A stretch of 59,416 nucleotides of DNA, from NCBI GenBank assembly GCA_017472285.1, contig JAFUQQ010000014.1:98372-157787 (forward strand), in the 5' to 3' direction. Under the pieces are notes generated by a model. The model had not been told where the DNA came from and did not search any database. It saw only the letters and a list, made by a program, of their open reading frames with translations. Of this stretch, positions 1 through 8,286 are shown in pieces. The translations under genes and the position numbers were made by a program. Within the stretch, counting starts at the first letter, position 1, and every line of letters starts with the position of its first letter. Source of the DNA: Clostridia bacterium. Its GTDB lineage: Bacteria > Bacillota > Clostridia > Oscillospirales > CAG-272.

Positions 1-1060
1 TTACGGGGAAGGTTACTCTTTCGGAACCGAAGCTGAGGGTTACTTCTTTTGCGTCAACGCTGGAGAATGTGGAAACGTTTGCGCTGGCTGTGGTAAGGGT
101 TTCGGTGGAACCGTCTTTGTAGGTTGCCTTGAGTTCAAGGCCATCGAGGTCGAGAGCTTCACCGATGTAGTAGGATGTCTTTGTGGGGTTCTTAACGAGT
201 TCGAGCTTGGAGATGCTTTCTTCTTTTACTTCGAGAGCACTCTTGTAGTTGGTAACGTAGTCAAGGCTACCGATAACGATATAGTCGATGTCGATAGCAG
301 CACCGGGATATGCGCCTGTACCGTCAGTTACGTTGTAACCAAAGGGGAAGATCAGGAATTCGGAGATGCCGCCGTTCCAGCAATGTGTGGGAACAGCTTC
401 TTCGTCTTCGGAGTCATAAAGGAGGTCGCCGTAGTTGGTTTCCTGGTTGATGGTAGCCATAGAGAAGATATAGGTCTGCCATTCACCAGAGCTTGCGTAA
501 CGCTTGCCGTTCATATCAACGGTAAGTTCGGAAAGGGATTTTTCCATGAATTTGTACTGGTTGGTGGAACCGTGGCAGAAAGCGAATGTGATCTGGTCAG
601 CGGTACTGTGGTTTCTGACACGGATCTTAACGTATTCAGCCTTGGGTGTGGAACCGCTTGCGGGACCTACTACCATTGCGTTGGTGTGGTATTCGTCAAT
701 GATGAAAGAGATGCCGGGATAAACGGAGGAAGCGGTGCATTCGAGGTGAAGAACTTCACCGTCTTCGATGAGGGACCAGGAGCGTGCGCTGAAAGATGTG
801 TAATCTCTTACATAGGGACCGATGAGGTTACCTTCAGCGTCTTCAGGCTGGCTGTAAGAGTTGAACGTGATGTCGCATTTCCATTTGCCTGTGGATTCAT
901 CATAGGAAGCCCAAAGTTCGTTGGTATCCTTGGTGAAGTCGAGGAAGTTGGTCTGGTAAACGCCATCAGCATCTTTCTGGATGTAGGCTGCGGATGCGAT
1001 TACAGTTACTGCTGCGAAAACAACGAGAACTGTAAGAAAAACGGAGAGTAATTTTTTCAT
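1..1060 (-). CDS. Secreted protein with Ig-like domain (3' end outside window)
   Basis: The gene reads leftwards from the ATG at 1060 and runs off the window, so only the first 353 residues are seen. Residues 1-24 are a clear signal peptide (Lys-Lys start, hydrophobic core, Ala-Ser-Ala-Ala cleavage region). The middle is a beta-rich extracellular region without a family I recognise. From about residue 290 the pattern Y-I-G-E-x-L-D-L-x-G-L-E-L-x-A-T-Y-x-D-G-S is typical of a bacterial Ig-like (Big_3 type) domain of surface proteins. The protein is probably exported and either released or anchored by the unseen C terminus. A strong promoter lies upstream. Function unknown. Confidence 0.85.
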   Translation of the reverse strand, partial: MKKLLSVFLTVLVVFAAVTVIASAAYIQKDADGVYQTNFLDFTKDTNELWASYDESTGKWKCDITFNSYSQPEDAEGNLIGPYVRDYTSFSARSWSLIEDGEVLHLECTASSVYPGISFIIDEYHTNAMVVGPASGSTPKAEYVKIRVRNHSTADQITFAFCHGSTNQYKFMEKSLSELTVDMNGKRYASSGEWQTYIFSMATINQETNYGDLLYDSEDEEAVPTHCWNGGISEFLIFPFGYNVTDGTGAYPGAAIDIDYIVIGSLDYVTNYKSALEVKEESISKLELVKNPTKTSYYIGEALDLDGLELKATYKDGSTETLTTASANVSTFSSVDAKEVTLSFGSERVTFPV

Positions 1061-1098
1061 GAGATGAAAAATCCTTTCTTTAATTATTTTGCTAACTC

Positions 1099-1127
1099 AT
1101 TATATCATTTTGTGTGAAAAAAGTCAA
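1099..1127 (-). promoter_or_regulatory. Promoter of the secreted Ig-like protein
   Basis: On the minus strand TTGACT (1122-1127) and TATAAT (1099-1104) are separated by 17 bases, a near-consensus sigma-A promoter about 40 bases before the ATG. Confidence 0.75.
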
Positions 1128-1166
1128 TAAGTAATGAAAATATTCGCAAATTTTTGATGAAATTTG

Positions 1167-1601
1167 TTAATTTTCGAGCATATCGACCCTACGCTGATGG
1201 CGGCCGCCGAGAAATTCCGCGCCAAGAAAGGCTTCTGTGATCTCAATGACCTTTTCAAAAGAGAGGATGCGCGCACCCATGCAAAGAATATTGGCGTTAT
1301 TATGCTGACGTGTGAGGGAAGCGGAATCGGGATCGCCGCAAAGACCCGCGCGGATGCCCTTATGCTTGTTTGCCGCGATGCTCATACCAATGCCTGTGCC
1401 GCAAATGAGGATACCGAGATCAGCTTCGCCACTGGTGATCTTCTTGCAGACAGCATCTGCGTAAACGGGATAGTCAACGGAGTCTTCGGTGTCCGTACCG
1501 AGATTGATGCAGGTATAACCTTTATCGGTAAGATACGCGATGAGGTCTTTCTTGTAAGCGACACCTGCATGGTCGGATGCGATTGCGAGTGTTTTTGCCA
1601 T
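1167..1601 (-). CDS. rpiB: Ribose-5-phosphate isomerase B
   Basis: Interconverts ribose 5-phosphate and ribulose 5-phosphate in the non-oxidative pentose phosphate pathway (cytosol). The 144 residues match the usual RpiB/LacAB length. Visible motifs are SDHAG (9-13), the catalytic-cysteine loop C-G-T-G-I-G-M-S-I-A-A-N-K with Cys67, and R-Q-H-N-N-A-N with His100. An AAGGAG ribosome site lies 6 bases before the ATG. The gene follows tsaB on the same strand but is separated from it by 238 bases holding a repeat, so co-transcription is uncertain. Confidence 0.93.
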   Translation of the reverse strand: MAKTLAIASDHAGVAYKKDLIAYLTDKGYTCINLGTDTEDSVDYPVYADAVCKKITSGEADLGILICGTGIGMSIAANKHKGIRAGLCGDPDSASLTRQHNNANILCMGARILSFEKVIEITEAFLGAEFLGGRHQRRVDMLEN

Positions 1602-1700
1602 AGGAGGCTCCTTTCTGCCGCTTGCGCGGGCTTGAAAAATATATTTTAAATTTTTTTGTAGAATCTTATTTCATCTAAAATTTTAAAAAATAATGTGTCT

Positions 1701-1819
1701 AAAAGCCTCTCACTCTGGGAGAGGTGGCATGGTTTACCATGACGGAGAGGGCATTTTCAACATAGATTTCCGCCCTCTCACCCGACTTTCGTCGGGAGCT
1801 CTCCCGAAGGCGAGCCTTT
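1701..1819 (-). repeat. R1 MITE-like intergenic repeat, copy 1
   Basis: About 119 bp with imperfect terminal inverted repeats (AAAGCCTC at one end, GAGCCTTT at the other). Each half folds into its own hairpin, and the halves are linked by GAGAGGGC / GCCCTCTC. Its reverse complement aligns end to end with the copy at 12351-12473 (shared AAAGGCTC, GGGAGAGCT, GAGAGGGCG, CCACCTCTCCC, GTGAGAGGCTTT blocks). It encodes no protein and fills most of the gap between rpiB and tsaB. Confidence 0.75.
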
Positions 1820-1839
1820 AGAAAGTCTTTTCTAAAAGG

Positions 1840-2553
1840 TCACCTTTTTGCCGCTTCTTTTTCTTTCAGCTCTCTTTCCGCCTGAGGCAGACGAAGATAT
1901 TCGGGACGGAGCAAACGGTCCGTGAATACGGATTTGTCTTCTGTATTATTATAAAGCGCGAGTGCCGCCATGGCAACGCCGTAACCGTTCTGCCATCTGC
2001 AAGCGGCAGGCGTTTCTCTCTGATACGAAAGCTTCATTCTCGCCATGATATCATAGCCGTCACCGATGAAATAAACGGGTCTGTCCATCGCGTCAAGTTC
2101 TTTTGCAAGCGCGGGTGCTTCGATCATTCTGTCTTCGCAAAGACGGAGCAGTTTGCCACCGCGCATTTCAAAAACAGCATTATAAAGCTGATTGCGTCTG
2201 GCATCCATGACGGGACAGATGACCGCATCCGTGCAAAATTCCGCGATCGTTCTTGCCATGGCTTCCAACGTGGAAACGCCGACACAAATTTTATTTTTGC
2301 CGAACGCAAGACCCTTGACCGTTGCGATACCGATGCGGATACCCGTGAATGAACCGGGACCTTCGGAAACGGCGATCATATCGATATCATCGATGGAAGT
2401 TCCCGTATTATCCATGATATTTTTGACGATGGGAAGCATCGTTTGGCTATGTGTGAGTCCCGATTTCTGCGAATAAACAGCGATCGGTTTTTCGTTGTCG
2501 CAAAGTGCCGACGTTGCGACAAGCGCGGATGTATCAATTGCTAAAATTTTCAT
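1840..2553 (-). CDS. tsaB: tRNA threonylcarbamoyladenosine biosynthesis protein TsaB
   Basis: TsaB is the non-catalytic partner that dimerises with TsaD and, with TsaE, makes t6A37 in ANN-decoding tRNAs. The 237-residue protein has the ASKHA-type N terminus M-K-I-L-A-I-D-T-S and the family signature E-G-P-G-S-F-T-G-I-R-I-G near residue 65. A longer C-terminal half ends in a charged Lys/Glu tail. It lies 22 bases after tsaE and is surely co-transcribed with it. TsaD is not in the window. Confidence 0.93.
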   Translation of the reverse strand: MKILAIDTSALVATSALCDNEKPIAVYSQKSGLTHSQTMLPIVKNIMDNTGTSIDDIDMIAVSEGPGSFTGIRIGIATVKGLAFGKNKICVGVSTLEAMARTIAEFCTDAVICPVMDARRNQLYNAVFEMRGGKLLRLCEDRMIEAPALAKELDAMDRPVYFIGDGYDIMARMKLSYQRETPAACRWQNGYGVAMAALALYNNTEDKSVFTDRLLRPEYLRLPQAERELKEKEAAKR

Positions 2554-2575
2554 AATGTTATTCCTTAATATAATA

Positions 2576-3004
2576 TCATCTTATTTCTTTGGCAATGGTA
2601 ATGATACGGCTTTCCGTATCGTTTTCGCATTTGCGGATGGTCACGGTATAAAACGTATCGGGCAGATAGGGCTCGATCTTTTCACACCATTCCGCAAAAC
2701 AGATACCGCCGCTTTCGAGATAATCATAATATCCCATCGAATAGAGCGAATCCCCGTCATCGATCCTGTACATATCAAAATGATAAAAAGGGGTCTTTGC
2801 GGGATATTCGTTGACGATGGTATACGTTGGACTTTGCACACGGGCATCGGGTGCGAGATATTTTGCTGCTCCGCGTACAAATGCCGTTTTTCCCGCACCG
2901 AGATCACCGAACATGGCGACAAAATCGGAGGGGCGGAGCGTTTTTGCAAATTCAAAACCGATCTGTTCGGTTTCTGCCGTGCTTTTCGTGATATACTGCT
3001 TCAT
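2576..3004 (-). CDS. tsaE: tRNA threonylcarbamoyladenosine biosynthesis ATPase TsaE
   Basis: Small P-loop ATPase that resets the TsaB-TsaD complex during t6A synthesis. At 142 residues it has normal length. Walker A is G-D-L-G-A-G-K-T at 33-40, followed by the family blocks S-P-T-Y-T-I-V-N-E-Y and H-F-D-M-Y-R-I and the acidic tract E-S-G-G-I-C-F-A-E-W. It starts 9 bases after the cysteine desulfurase gene, in the order desulfurase-tsaE-tsaB. Confidence 0.95.
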   Translation of the reverse strand: MKQYITKSTAETEQIGFEFAKTLRPSDFVAMFGDLGAGKTAFVRGAAKYLAPDARVQSPTYTIVNEYPAKTPFYHFDMYRIDDGDSLYSMGYYDYLESGGICFAEWCEKIEPYLPDTFYTVTIRKCENDTESRIITIAKEIR

Positions 3005-3013
3005 ATTCGCTCC

Positions 3014-4207
3014 TTATCTTTTTCTGATGCGCGCAAGTTTTGCCATGCTTTCTTTCAAAGCCGAAAGAAGCGCGTCGATATCTTCTTTTGTATTTTGTTC
3101 TCCGAGAGAAATGCGGAGCGTGGAATCCGCTTCATTATCGGAAAGTCCGAACGAACGGAGAACGTAGCTTGCGTGTCCCGTATTGGAAGAACAAGCCGAA
3201 CCGCTGGAAACAAAAACGCCGTAGCCCGAAAGGCTATGCAGAAGTGTTTCGCTCTTGAAGCCGTTTACCGTCAAACTGATAATATGCGGAGCTGTCGTTT
3301 TTGATGCGGGTTCGTTGATTCTTGCGCCATCACCGAGATATTCGGGATATTTTTCGATGAAATATGCGCGCAATTCCGAAAAATCTGCAAGCGTTTTCGC
3401 AAGATGGGAAGCACCGCTTTTTGCCGCCGCACCGAATCCCGCAATCCCAATGACATTTTCCGTACCCGAGCGAAAACCGTTTTCCTGTCCGCCGCCGAAG
3501 ATCACGGGAACAAGAGATTTTGTTTTCAGGACGCGTTCACTGACGTAAAGCACACCCACACCTTTCGGACCGCCGATCTTATGCGCGCTTATCGTAACCA
3601 TATCCGCATGCGGCAAAGGATTCTGTGCCGTTTTGAGAAAACCTTGTACCGCATCGCAATGAATGAGGATATCGGGAGAAACGGCTTTTGCCATTTTTGC
3701 GATCTCCGCAATGTCATTCATTGCACCCGTTTCGTTGTTGACGAGCATTGCCGAAACGAGAACCGTATCGCTCGTCAATTCTTCTTTGTATTTCTGCATA
3801 TCGAAAACACCGTTCGGAGAAGGAATGTACGCAACTTTATAACCAAGTGTTTCGAGATGTTTTGCCGCTTCGATCACGGAAGGATGTTCCGTTTCTCCGA
3901 CGATGAGTTTTTTGCCTTTGTTGCGAGGCTTTGCCGTCATCGTACCGATCAGGGCAAGATTGTTGGCTTCCGTGCCCGATGCCGTGAAAATCAGTTGTTC
4001 ACGTTTGGGACGGAGTCCTGTTTTTGCGGGACAGAGAGCGGATAGGATATTGTCACGCGCTTCTGTCAGAATTTTTTCTGCGGCAAGTCCCATTTTATGC
4101 AAGGAAGACGGATTTCCGTAAATACCGTTCATCACTTCCATCATTTTTTCGGAAGCGGCTTTGCAAAGAGGCGTTGTCGCGCTGTTATCAAGATAAATTT
4201 CTGTCAT
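3014..4207 (-). CDS. Cysteine desulfurase (NifS/IscS family)
   Basis: PLP enzyme that converts cysteine to alanine and passes persulfide sulfur to Fe-S cluster or tRNA thiolation machinery. The 397 residues include N-terminal Y-L-D-N-S-A-T-T, PLP-ring His108 (T-E-H-P-S), Asp185 (H-C-D-A-V-Q), the Schiff-base lysine Lys210 in S-A-H-K-I-G-G-P-K-G, and the catalytic Cys339 in S-S-G-S-A-C-S-S. The GSACSS loop marks a group I (NifS/IscS-like) enzyme. No IscU or MnmA gene is adjacent; the linked tsaE-tsaB pair suggests a link to tRNA modification, which is inference. Confidence 0.93.
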   Translation of the reverse strand: MTEIYLDNSATTPLCKAASEKMMEVMNGIYGNPSSLHKMGLAAEKILTEARDNILSALCPAKTGLRPKREQLIFTASGTEANNLALIGTMTAKPRNKGKKLIVGETEHPSVIEAAKHLETLGYKVAYIPSPNGVFDMQKYKEELTSDTVLVSAMLVNNETGAMNDIAEIAKMAKAVSPDILIHCDAVQGFLKTAQNPLPHADMVTISAHKIGGPKGVGVLYVSERVLKTKSLVPVIFGGGQENGFRSGTENVIGIAGFGAAAKSGASHLAKTLADFSELRAYFIEKYPEYLGDGARINEPASKTTAPHIISLTVNGFKSETLLHSLSGYGVFVSSGSACSSNTGHASYVLRSFGLSDNEADSTLRISLGEQNTKEDIDALLSALKESMAKLARIRKR

Positions 4208-4249
4208 AGAATCAAAAGTATCCTTAATATAGTATAGAAACTGTCGGGT

Positions 4250-4792
4250 TTAATATACGAAATTTTTTACGATGGAAGAAACATCCTCAAGATGATCTGC
4301 GAAAACGCTTTCTTCCGCTGTATATGTCAAAATATAAAGATAACCCGAATAAACGGAGAAATACTGCATGATCTTATAGGTCGAACCGTCACTTTCAACG
4401 GTATAAACGTATTTGACCGCGCCGTTTTCTTCTTTACCGAAGGTCTGATTTTCAATGCTGCATTCTTCTTCCAGAAGTACGATGTTTTTGAATGTGGAAG
4501 TGAGTTTGGGGAAATAATCGGTACGGAAATAGCTGTCAGCACTGCTGTAAGAACCGCTGGGAGTCATCTTCTGAACGGATACGTTGCTGTTGTCTTCCGC
4601 TTTGGCAACGAGCGTACCCGTTGTGATCTCGGGTGTCCAATCGTTCGGTACGAAGAATTTGGAATCCATAAATTCACTCGTTACGAGCTGCATACCGTCG
4701 GGAATGTCTTCATCCTTTTTGTTGCAGGAGCAGAGAAGTACCGCGCAAAGAGAAAGCGCGAGAATAAGAGAAATGATTTTTTTGAAGTTCAT
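4250..4792 (-). CDS. Putative lipoprotein, 180 aa
   Basis: The N terminus is a lipoprotein signal: two lysines, a hydrophobic stretch, and the lipobox L-C-S-C with the acylated cysteine at 23. The mature part begins with an Asn/Lys/Asp-rich linker. It then has alternating beta-strand pattern and aromatic residues over about 140 residues, reminiscent of PsbP/DcrB-like small lipoproteins, but I cannot assign a family firmly. It is monocistronic behind its own promoter (4859-4888). Location: outer face of the membrane. Function unknown. Confidence 0.85.
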   Translation of the reverse strand: MNFKKIISLILALSLCAVLLCSCNKKDEDIPDGMQLVTSEFMDSKFFVPNDWTPEITTGTLVAKAEDNSNVSVQKMTPSGSYSSADSYFRTDYFPKLTSTFKNIVLLEEECSIENQTFGKEENGAVKYVYTVESDGSTYKIMQYFSVYSGYLYILTYTAEESVFADHLEDVSSIVKNFVY

Positions 4793-4858
4793 GATTTTTT
4801 ACCAATCCTTTTTCGTTTTTTATTTATGATATATAAATCAAAAAGTTCATTATTTCTT

Positions 4859-4888
4859 ATTATAACATAGCTTTCCATATGCTGTCAA
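4859..4888 (-). promoter_or_regulatory. Promoter of the 180-aa lipoprotein gene
   Basis: On the minus strand a perfect TTGACA (4883-4888) is followed after 18 bases by a perfect TATAAT (4859-4864). Confidence 0.8.
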
Positions 4889-4931
4889 TGAGAAAGATGT
4901 TAAAAAATATCGATTAAAATTGTTTCATGCG

Positions 4932-4966
4932 AACAAAAATCCCCATACCAAGGGTATGGGGAAAAT
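4932..4966 (-). terminator. Rho-independent terminator after the 246-aa lipoprotein gene
   Basis: Read on the minus strand, just after the stop codon at 4968, CCCCATACC and GGTATGGGG pair across a 3-base loop (4941-4961) and are followed by ATTTTTG. Confidence 0.8.
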
Positions 4967-4967
4967 C

Positions 4968-5708
4968 TTATTCGATTTCAAGAATAAAGAAAACGAGAAA
5001 ATCGGCGTATTCTGTATAGTTCTCATCAAATATACCGTTGACGAGGATATAATCCCCTTCGCATCGGATCTGTGTATAGACGTAATATGTGCCGCTACCC
5101 CATTCTTCGCAAAGGGCGGAAAAATCCGCATAGTGATGATTTTGGGGATCGTTTTCATTTTCAGAATAGTCGAGAACGGTAAGCCCGAATTTTTCTTGAG
5201 GAACGTCGTTTTTATAGATCCGAAGCGTATCGCCCTTGCTGATACGGAAAACAGGAAGATCCTCTTCATCCAATTTTTTCTGCGACGTATGAACGAGTCC
5301 GTCCGTGCCGCCTCCCATCCAGACCCAAGGATGCTGATATTTTTCATCGAAATATTCGCCATAATGCCCTTGCTGTATATAAGGGACATCTCTTTGGTCT
5401 CCGACCTCAATAACGATTTTGTTGGCAATCCAAGGAAAATTTTCTTGATTGCGGTCGATCTTTTCCTGTAATTCCGGGCTTTCTGTTCTGATCGGTGTTG
5501 TTTCTCGGATTTCTGTTTCAAACAGATATTTTTTCTCGCTTGTGGTTTCCGTTGTCTGTTCGGAGGTTTCTGTGGTTTGTTCCGACGTACTTGTGGTTTT
5601 CGTTGTTTCGTGAGAGCGTTCAGTCGTTGTTTCGGGATTGTCCGTATTCGCGCAAGCAGTCAGGAAAACGAGTGACAAGATCAATAATAAGGAGAAAAAA
5701 TTTTTCAT
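4968..5708 (-). CDS. Putative lipoprotein with Thr/Ser/Glu-rich linker, 246 aa
   Basis: I place the start at the ATG at 5708. The upstream in-frame ATG at 5720 overlaps the AAAGGA ribosome site itself, while 5708 is spaced about 11 bases from it. The signal peptide ends in lipobox L-T-A-C with Cys19. Residues about 22-60 are an almost pure Thr/Ser/Glu linker with repeated E-Q-T-T-E-T units, typical of cell-wall-spanning lipoproteins. The remaining 185 residues form a folded domain containing a G-G-G-T-D-G turn; I do not recognise the family. It ends at a clear terminator. Confidence 0.85.
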   Translation of the reverse strand: MKNFFSLLLILSLVFLTACANTDNPETTTERSHETTKTTSTSEQTTETSEQTTETTSEKKYLFETEIRETTPIRTESPELQEKIDRNQENFPWIANKIVIEVGDQRDVPYIQQGHYGEYFDEKYQHPWVWMGGGTDGLVHTSQKKLDEEDLPVFRISKGDTLRIYKNDVPQEKFGLTVLDYSENENDPQNHHYADFSALCEEWGSGTYYVYTQIRCEGDYILVNGIFDENYTEYADFLVFFILEIE

Positions 5709-5826
5709 TATGGATACCATCCTTTCTTTGTCTTTATCTATTAGTCGTATTTAGGCGGAAAAAATCTCACGAAAATGAGAAAAAATTTATTTCGCGCGAA
5801 AACTTGATAAAAATTCAAAATACCTA

Positions 5827-5855
5827 TTGCAATTTCTGAAAATATCTGTTATAAT
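5827..5855 (+). promoter_or_regulatory. Promoter of the SRP RNA
   Basis: TTGCAA (5827-5832) and TATAAT (5850-5855) with a 17-base spacer place the transcription start about 7 bases downstream, exactly where the terminal helix of the SRP RNA begins. Confidence 0.85.
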
Positions 5856-5861
5856 AACAAA

Positions 5862-6168
5862 AGTGAGATATGAAATCAGGCCATACCAGCCGGGGAGTCA
5901 GCGGTGCCCTGCACCTGCAATCCGCTACAGCAGGGGTGGTTTCCTCTTTTGAGGGGTGATTTTGTGTGGTCTGCACCGTGTCAACCTTGTGATGACGGGT
6001 GGGTCTTGTGCAATTGGTGGCTGTGAACCATGTCAGGCGGGGAACCGAGCAGCATTAAGCAGTTTAACTGATGTGCCACGAGGCAGCCTGCCCCGAACAA
6101 GACATACGGCGGCGCATGGAAGGTCATCTCGATTACGAGGTGTATGGTCTGATTTTGTATCTCACTTT
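5862..6168 (+). ncRNA. ffs: Signal recognition particle RNA, large (scRNA) type
   Basis: The ends pair as a long terminal helix: GTGAGATA ... TATCTCAC, then GGCCATAC against GTATGGTC. The 5' part carries the Alu-type block GGTGCCCTGCACCTGCAATC. The apical S-domain shows CATGTCAGGCGGGGAACC-GAGCAGC and the partner strand GTGCCACGAGGCAGCCTG, with the adenine-rich bulge side and the AGCAGC side that bind Ffh. About 307 nt means an Alu-domain-containing RNA as in Bacillus and clostridia, not the short 4.5S form. It lies directly upstream of dnaX, the same order as scr-dnaX-yaaK-recR in Bacillus subtilis. I infer the exact ends from the helix. Confidence 0.93.
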
Positions 6169-6206
6169 TATTTTTTGCAATATAATCACCGAAGGGAGAG
6201 TTTTTT

Positions 6207-7877
6207 ATGTATCAGGCACTTTACCGCAAATGGCGTCCTGCGTTTTTTGATGACGTGGTCGGACAAGAACATATCACTTCTATTTTGAAAAGCGAAGTGG
6301 AGAACGGAAAACTTTCCCATGCGTATCTTTTCTGCGGTCCTCGAGGAACGGGTAAGACCACTTGTGCGAAGATCATCGCAAAAGCCGCAAACTGTTTGTC
6401 CCCCGAAAACGGCAATCCTTGCGGGAAATGCGAGGCATGTCTTGCCATCGATACGGGTACGACGACGGACGTTGTGGAAATGGACGCGGCAAGTAACAAC
6501 GGTGTCGACAGCATCCGTGAACTCCGTGAAGGTGTTGTCTATACGCCTGCCGATCTGAAATTCCGCGTATATATCATAGATGAAGTACATATGCTTTCGA
6601 TCTCGGCTTTCAATGCACTCCTCAAAACATTGGAAGAACCGCCGAAGCACGTGCTTTTCATCCTCGCAACCACGGAACTCCATAAGATTCCCGCGACCGT
6701 ACTTTCACGCTGTCAGCGATTCGATTTCCACCGTGTCGCGCTCGATGCCATTGTCGGACGTTTGCAGACCGTCTGCAAAGGTGAAGGTATCACTGCCGAT
6801 CACGATTCTCTGGAACTGATCGCAAGACTTTCACAAGGCGGTATGCGAGATTCCCTCAATATGCTCGAATATTGCGCGGGTGACGGCGGTACGATCACCA
6901 TGGAAAAAGCGGAACGCTTGCTCGGTACGGCATCGCGCACGCTTCTTTCTTCTCTGACGAATGCCGTTGCAACGGGAGATACTGCCAATGCGCTTGCCGT
7001 CATCGATCATATCCACAGCACTTCCCGTGATATCGCGGTCTTCTGGCGTGAATATATTTCCTTCTGCCGCGATATGTTGATCGCTCTCAGTACGAAAATG
7101 ACAGGTGTGAAAGACGAAGTCCTGCGCGCGGCGGCAGCAAAATTTTCCTTGCCTAAACTGCTCTATGCCATGAGAATCTTTATGGATGCGGAAGCGGATA
7201 TGCAGAAAAATCCGAGTGGGGCAAGACTTTATGCAGAAATGGCATTGATTCGCGCTTGCGATAGCTCGCTTTCCGAAGACGTATCGGCTATCCTCGAACG
7301 CATCTCCGCGCTTGAAGATAAGCTCGCAACGGGAAACTTCACAGCACCGCAAAATACCGTACAACCGCAAAGAGAAATCCTCGATATTCCCGAACCGCCC
7401 GAATACGTCGGCAATTTTGAAGCACCTCCTCCCGAAGCTTATATGGAAATTCCGATCGAACCGAAAGCAGAACCGATCGCCCCCCCTCCCAAAAAAGAAG
7501 AAAAGCCCAAAGAAACCGAAAAGCCCAAACAAAAACGCTCTGAAACGGAATTTGAAGGCAGAAAACTCAAGGGCTTCCGCAAATGGCAGGAAGCAATCCG
7601 CCGTATTTCCCCAACGGAAGGTCTGCTTGCTCCTTTTCTGGAACAGGCTTACGCTTATGAAGGTTCGGACGGCAAATTCTATATTTTCTTTCAAAATAAA
7701 TTCGCTGTTTCGCTTCTGACGGATGAAAAGAGAAAAACGATCTGCGGTGCGGTCAATGCACTCAGCACAAACCGTTATCTGCCGAATGATATCATCGGTT
7801 CCGTACGCGAAGATGTCGGCGGTATCCGTGAACCGATCGAAGATATTCTCGAGCTTGACGAAGTTGAACAGCAATAA
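6207..7877 (+). CDS. dnaX: DNA polymerase III subunit gamma/tau
   Basis: Clamp-loader ATPase of the replisome. The 556-residue protein has Walker A G-P-R-G-T-G-K-T (44-51), zinc-module cysteines 63, 72, 75 and 78, Walker B I-I-D-E-V-H (123-128) and the sensor/arginine-finger helices of domain I-II, then domain III. A Pro/Lys/Glu-rich hinge follows at about 405-445, then a tau-like C-terminal domain. The ribosome site GAAGGGAG is well placed. It is the first protein gene after the SRP RNA and heads dnaX-ebfC-recR. Confidence 0.96.
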   Translation: MYQALYRKWRPAFFDDVVGQEHITSILKSEVENGKLSHAYLFCGPRGTGKTTCAKIIAKAANCLSPENGNPCGKCEACLAIDTGTTTDVVEMDAASNNGVDSIRELREGVVYTPADLKFRVYIIDEVHMLSISAFNALLKTLEEPPKHVLFILATTELHKIPATVLSRCQRFDFHRVALDAIVGRLQTVCKGEGITADHDSLELIARLSQGGMRDSLNMLEYCAGDGGTITMEKAERLLGTASRTLLSSLTNAVATGDTANALAVIDHIHSTSRDIAVFWREYISFCRDMLIALSTKMTGVKDEVLRAAAAKFSLPKLLYAMRIFMDAEADMQKNPSGARLYAEMALIRACDSSLSEDVSAILERISALEDKLATGNFTAPQNTVQPQREILDIPEPPEYVGNFEAPPPEAYMEIPIEPKAEPIAPPPKKEEKPKETEKPKQKRSETEFEGRKLKGFRKWQEAIRRISPTEGLLAPFLEQAYAYEGSDGKFYIFFQNKFAVSLLTDEKRKTICGAVNALSTNRYLPNDIIGSVREDVGGIREPIEDILELDEVEQQ

Positions 7878-7924
7878 TCCCATAAATCATCAATATAATT
7901 ATAAAATAAAAGGAGAACAAAACC

Positions 7925-8269
7925 ATGAAAGCAAGAGTACCTCAGGGTCCTTCCATGAACGCAATGATCAAACAGGCGCAGAAGATGCAGGAGGATATGG
8001 CAACACTTCAGGCAGAACTTGAAGAACGTGAATATGAAATCTCTGCGGGCGGCGGCGCGGCAAAAATCGTTATCAACGGTAAAAAAGAAATCGTTTCTCT
8101 CGATATCGCTCCCGAAATCGTGGATCCCGATGACGTTGAAACCCTTTCTGATATCTTGATCGCAGGTATCAACGAAGCCATCAAACGCGTTGAAGAAACT
8201 TCTCAGAAAGAAATGGAAAAGATTACAGCCGGTATGCCCGGTCTTGGCGGTATTCCCGGTCTTTTCTAA
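7925..8269 (+). CDS. ebfC: YbaB/EbfC family nucleoid-associated protein
   Basis: The 114-residue protein has the family pattern: a Met/Gln-rich N-terminal helix (M-I-K-Q-A-Q-K-M-Q), a long coiled helix, a G-G-G-A/V-beta strand (V-I-N-G-K-K-E-I) and a Gly/Pro-rich C-terminal tail. Members are dimeric DNA-binding proteins acting with RecR in repair or nucleoid structure. It lies between dnaX and recR, with 47 and 17 bases of spacing, the standard bacterial arrangement. Confidence 0.95.
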   Translation: MKARVPQGPSMNAMIKQAQKMQEDMATLQAELEEREYEISAGGGAAKIVINGKKEIVSLDIAPEIVDPDDVETLSDILIAGINEAIKRVEETSQKEMEKITAGMPGLGGIPGLF

Positions 8270-8286
8270 GAAAGAGGTAGACGAAA

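Noticed and set aside
383..1051. Plus-strand open frame of 222 codons
   Set aside because: It is antisense to the secreted Ig-like protein, which has a signal peptide, promoter and ribosome site; the plus frame has none of these.
6207..7877. Programmed frameshift in dnaX at CCCAAAAAAGAAG (about 7488-7500) making a short gamma subunit
   Set aside because: In the reading frame the codons are CCC AAA AAA GAA, not a canonical slippery heptamer, and the -1 frame stays open for another 70 codons, so no short gamma product would result.
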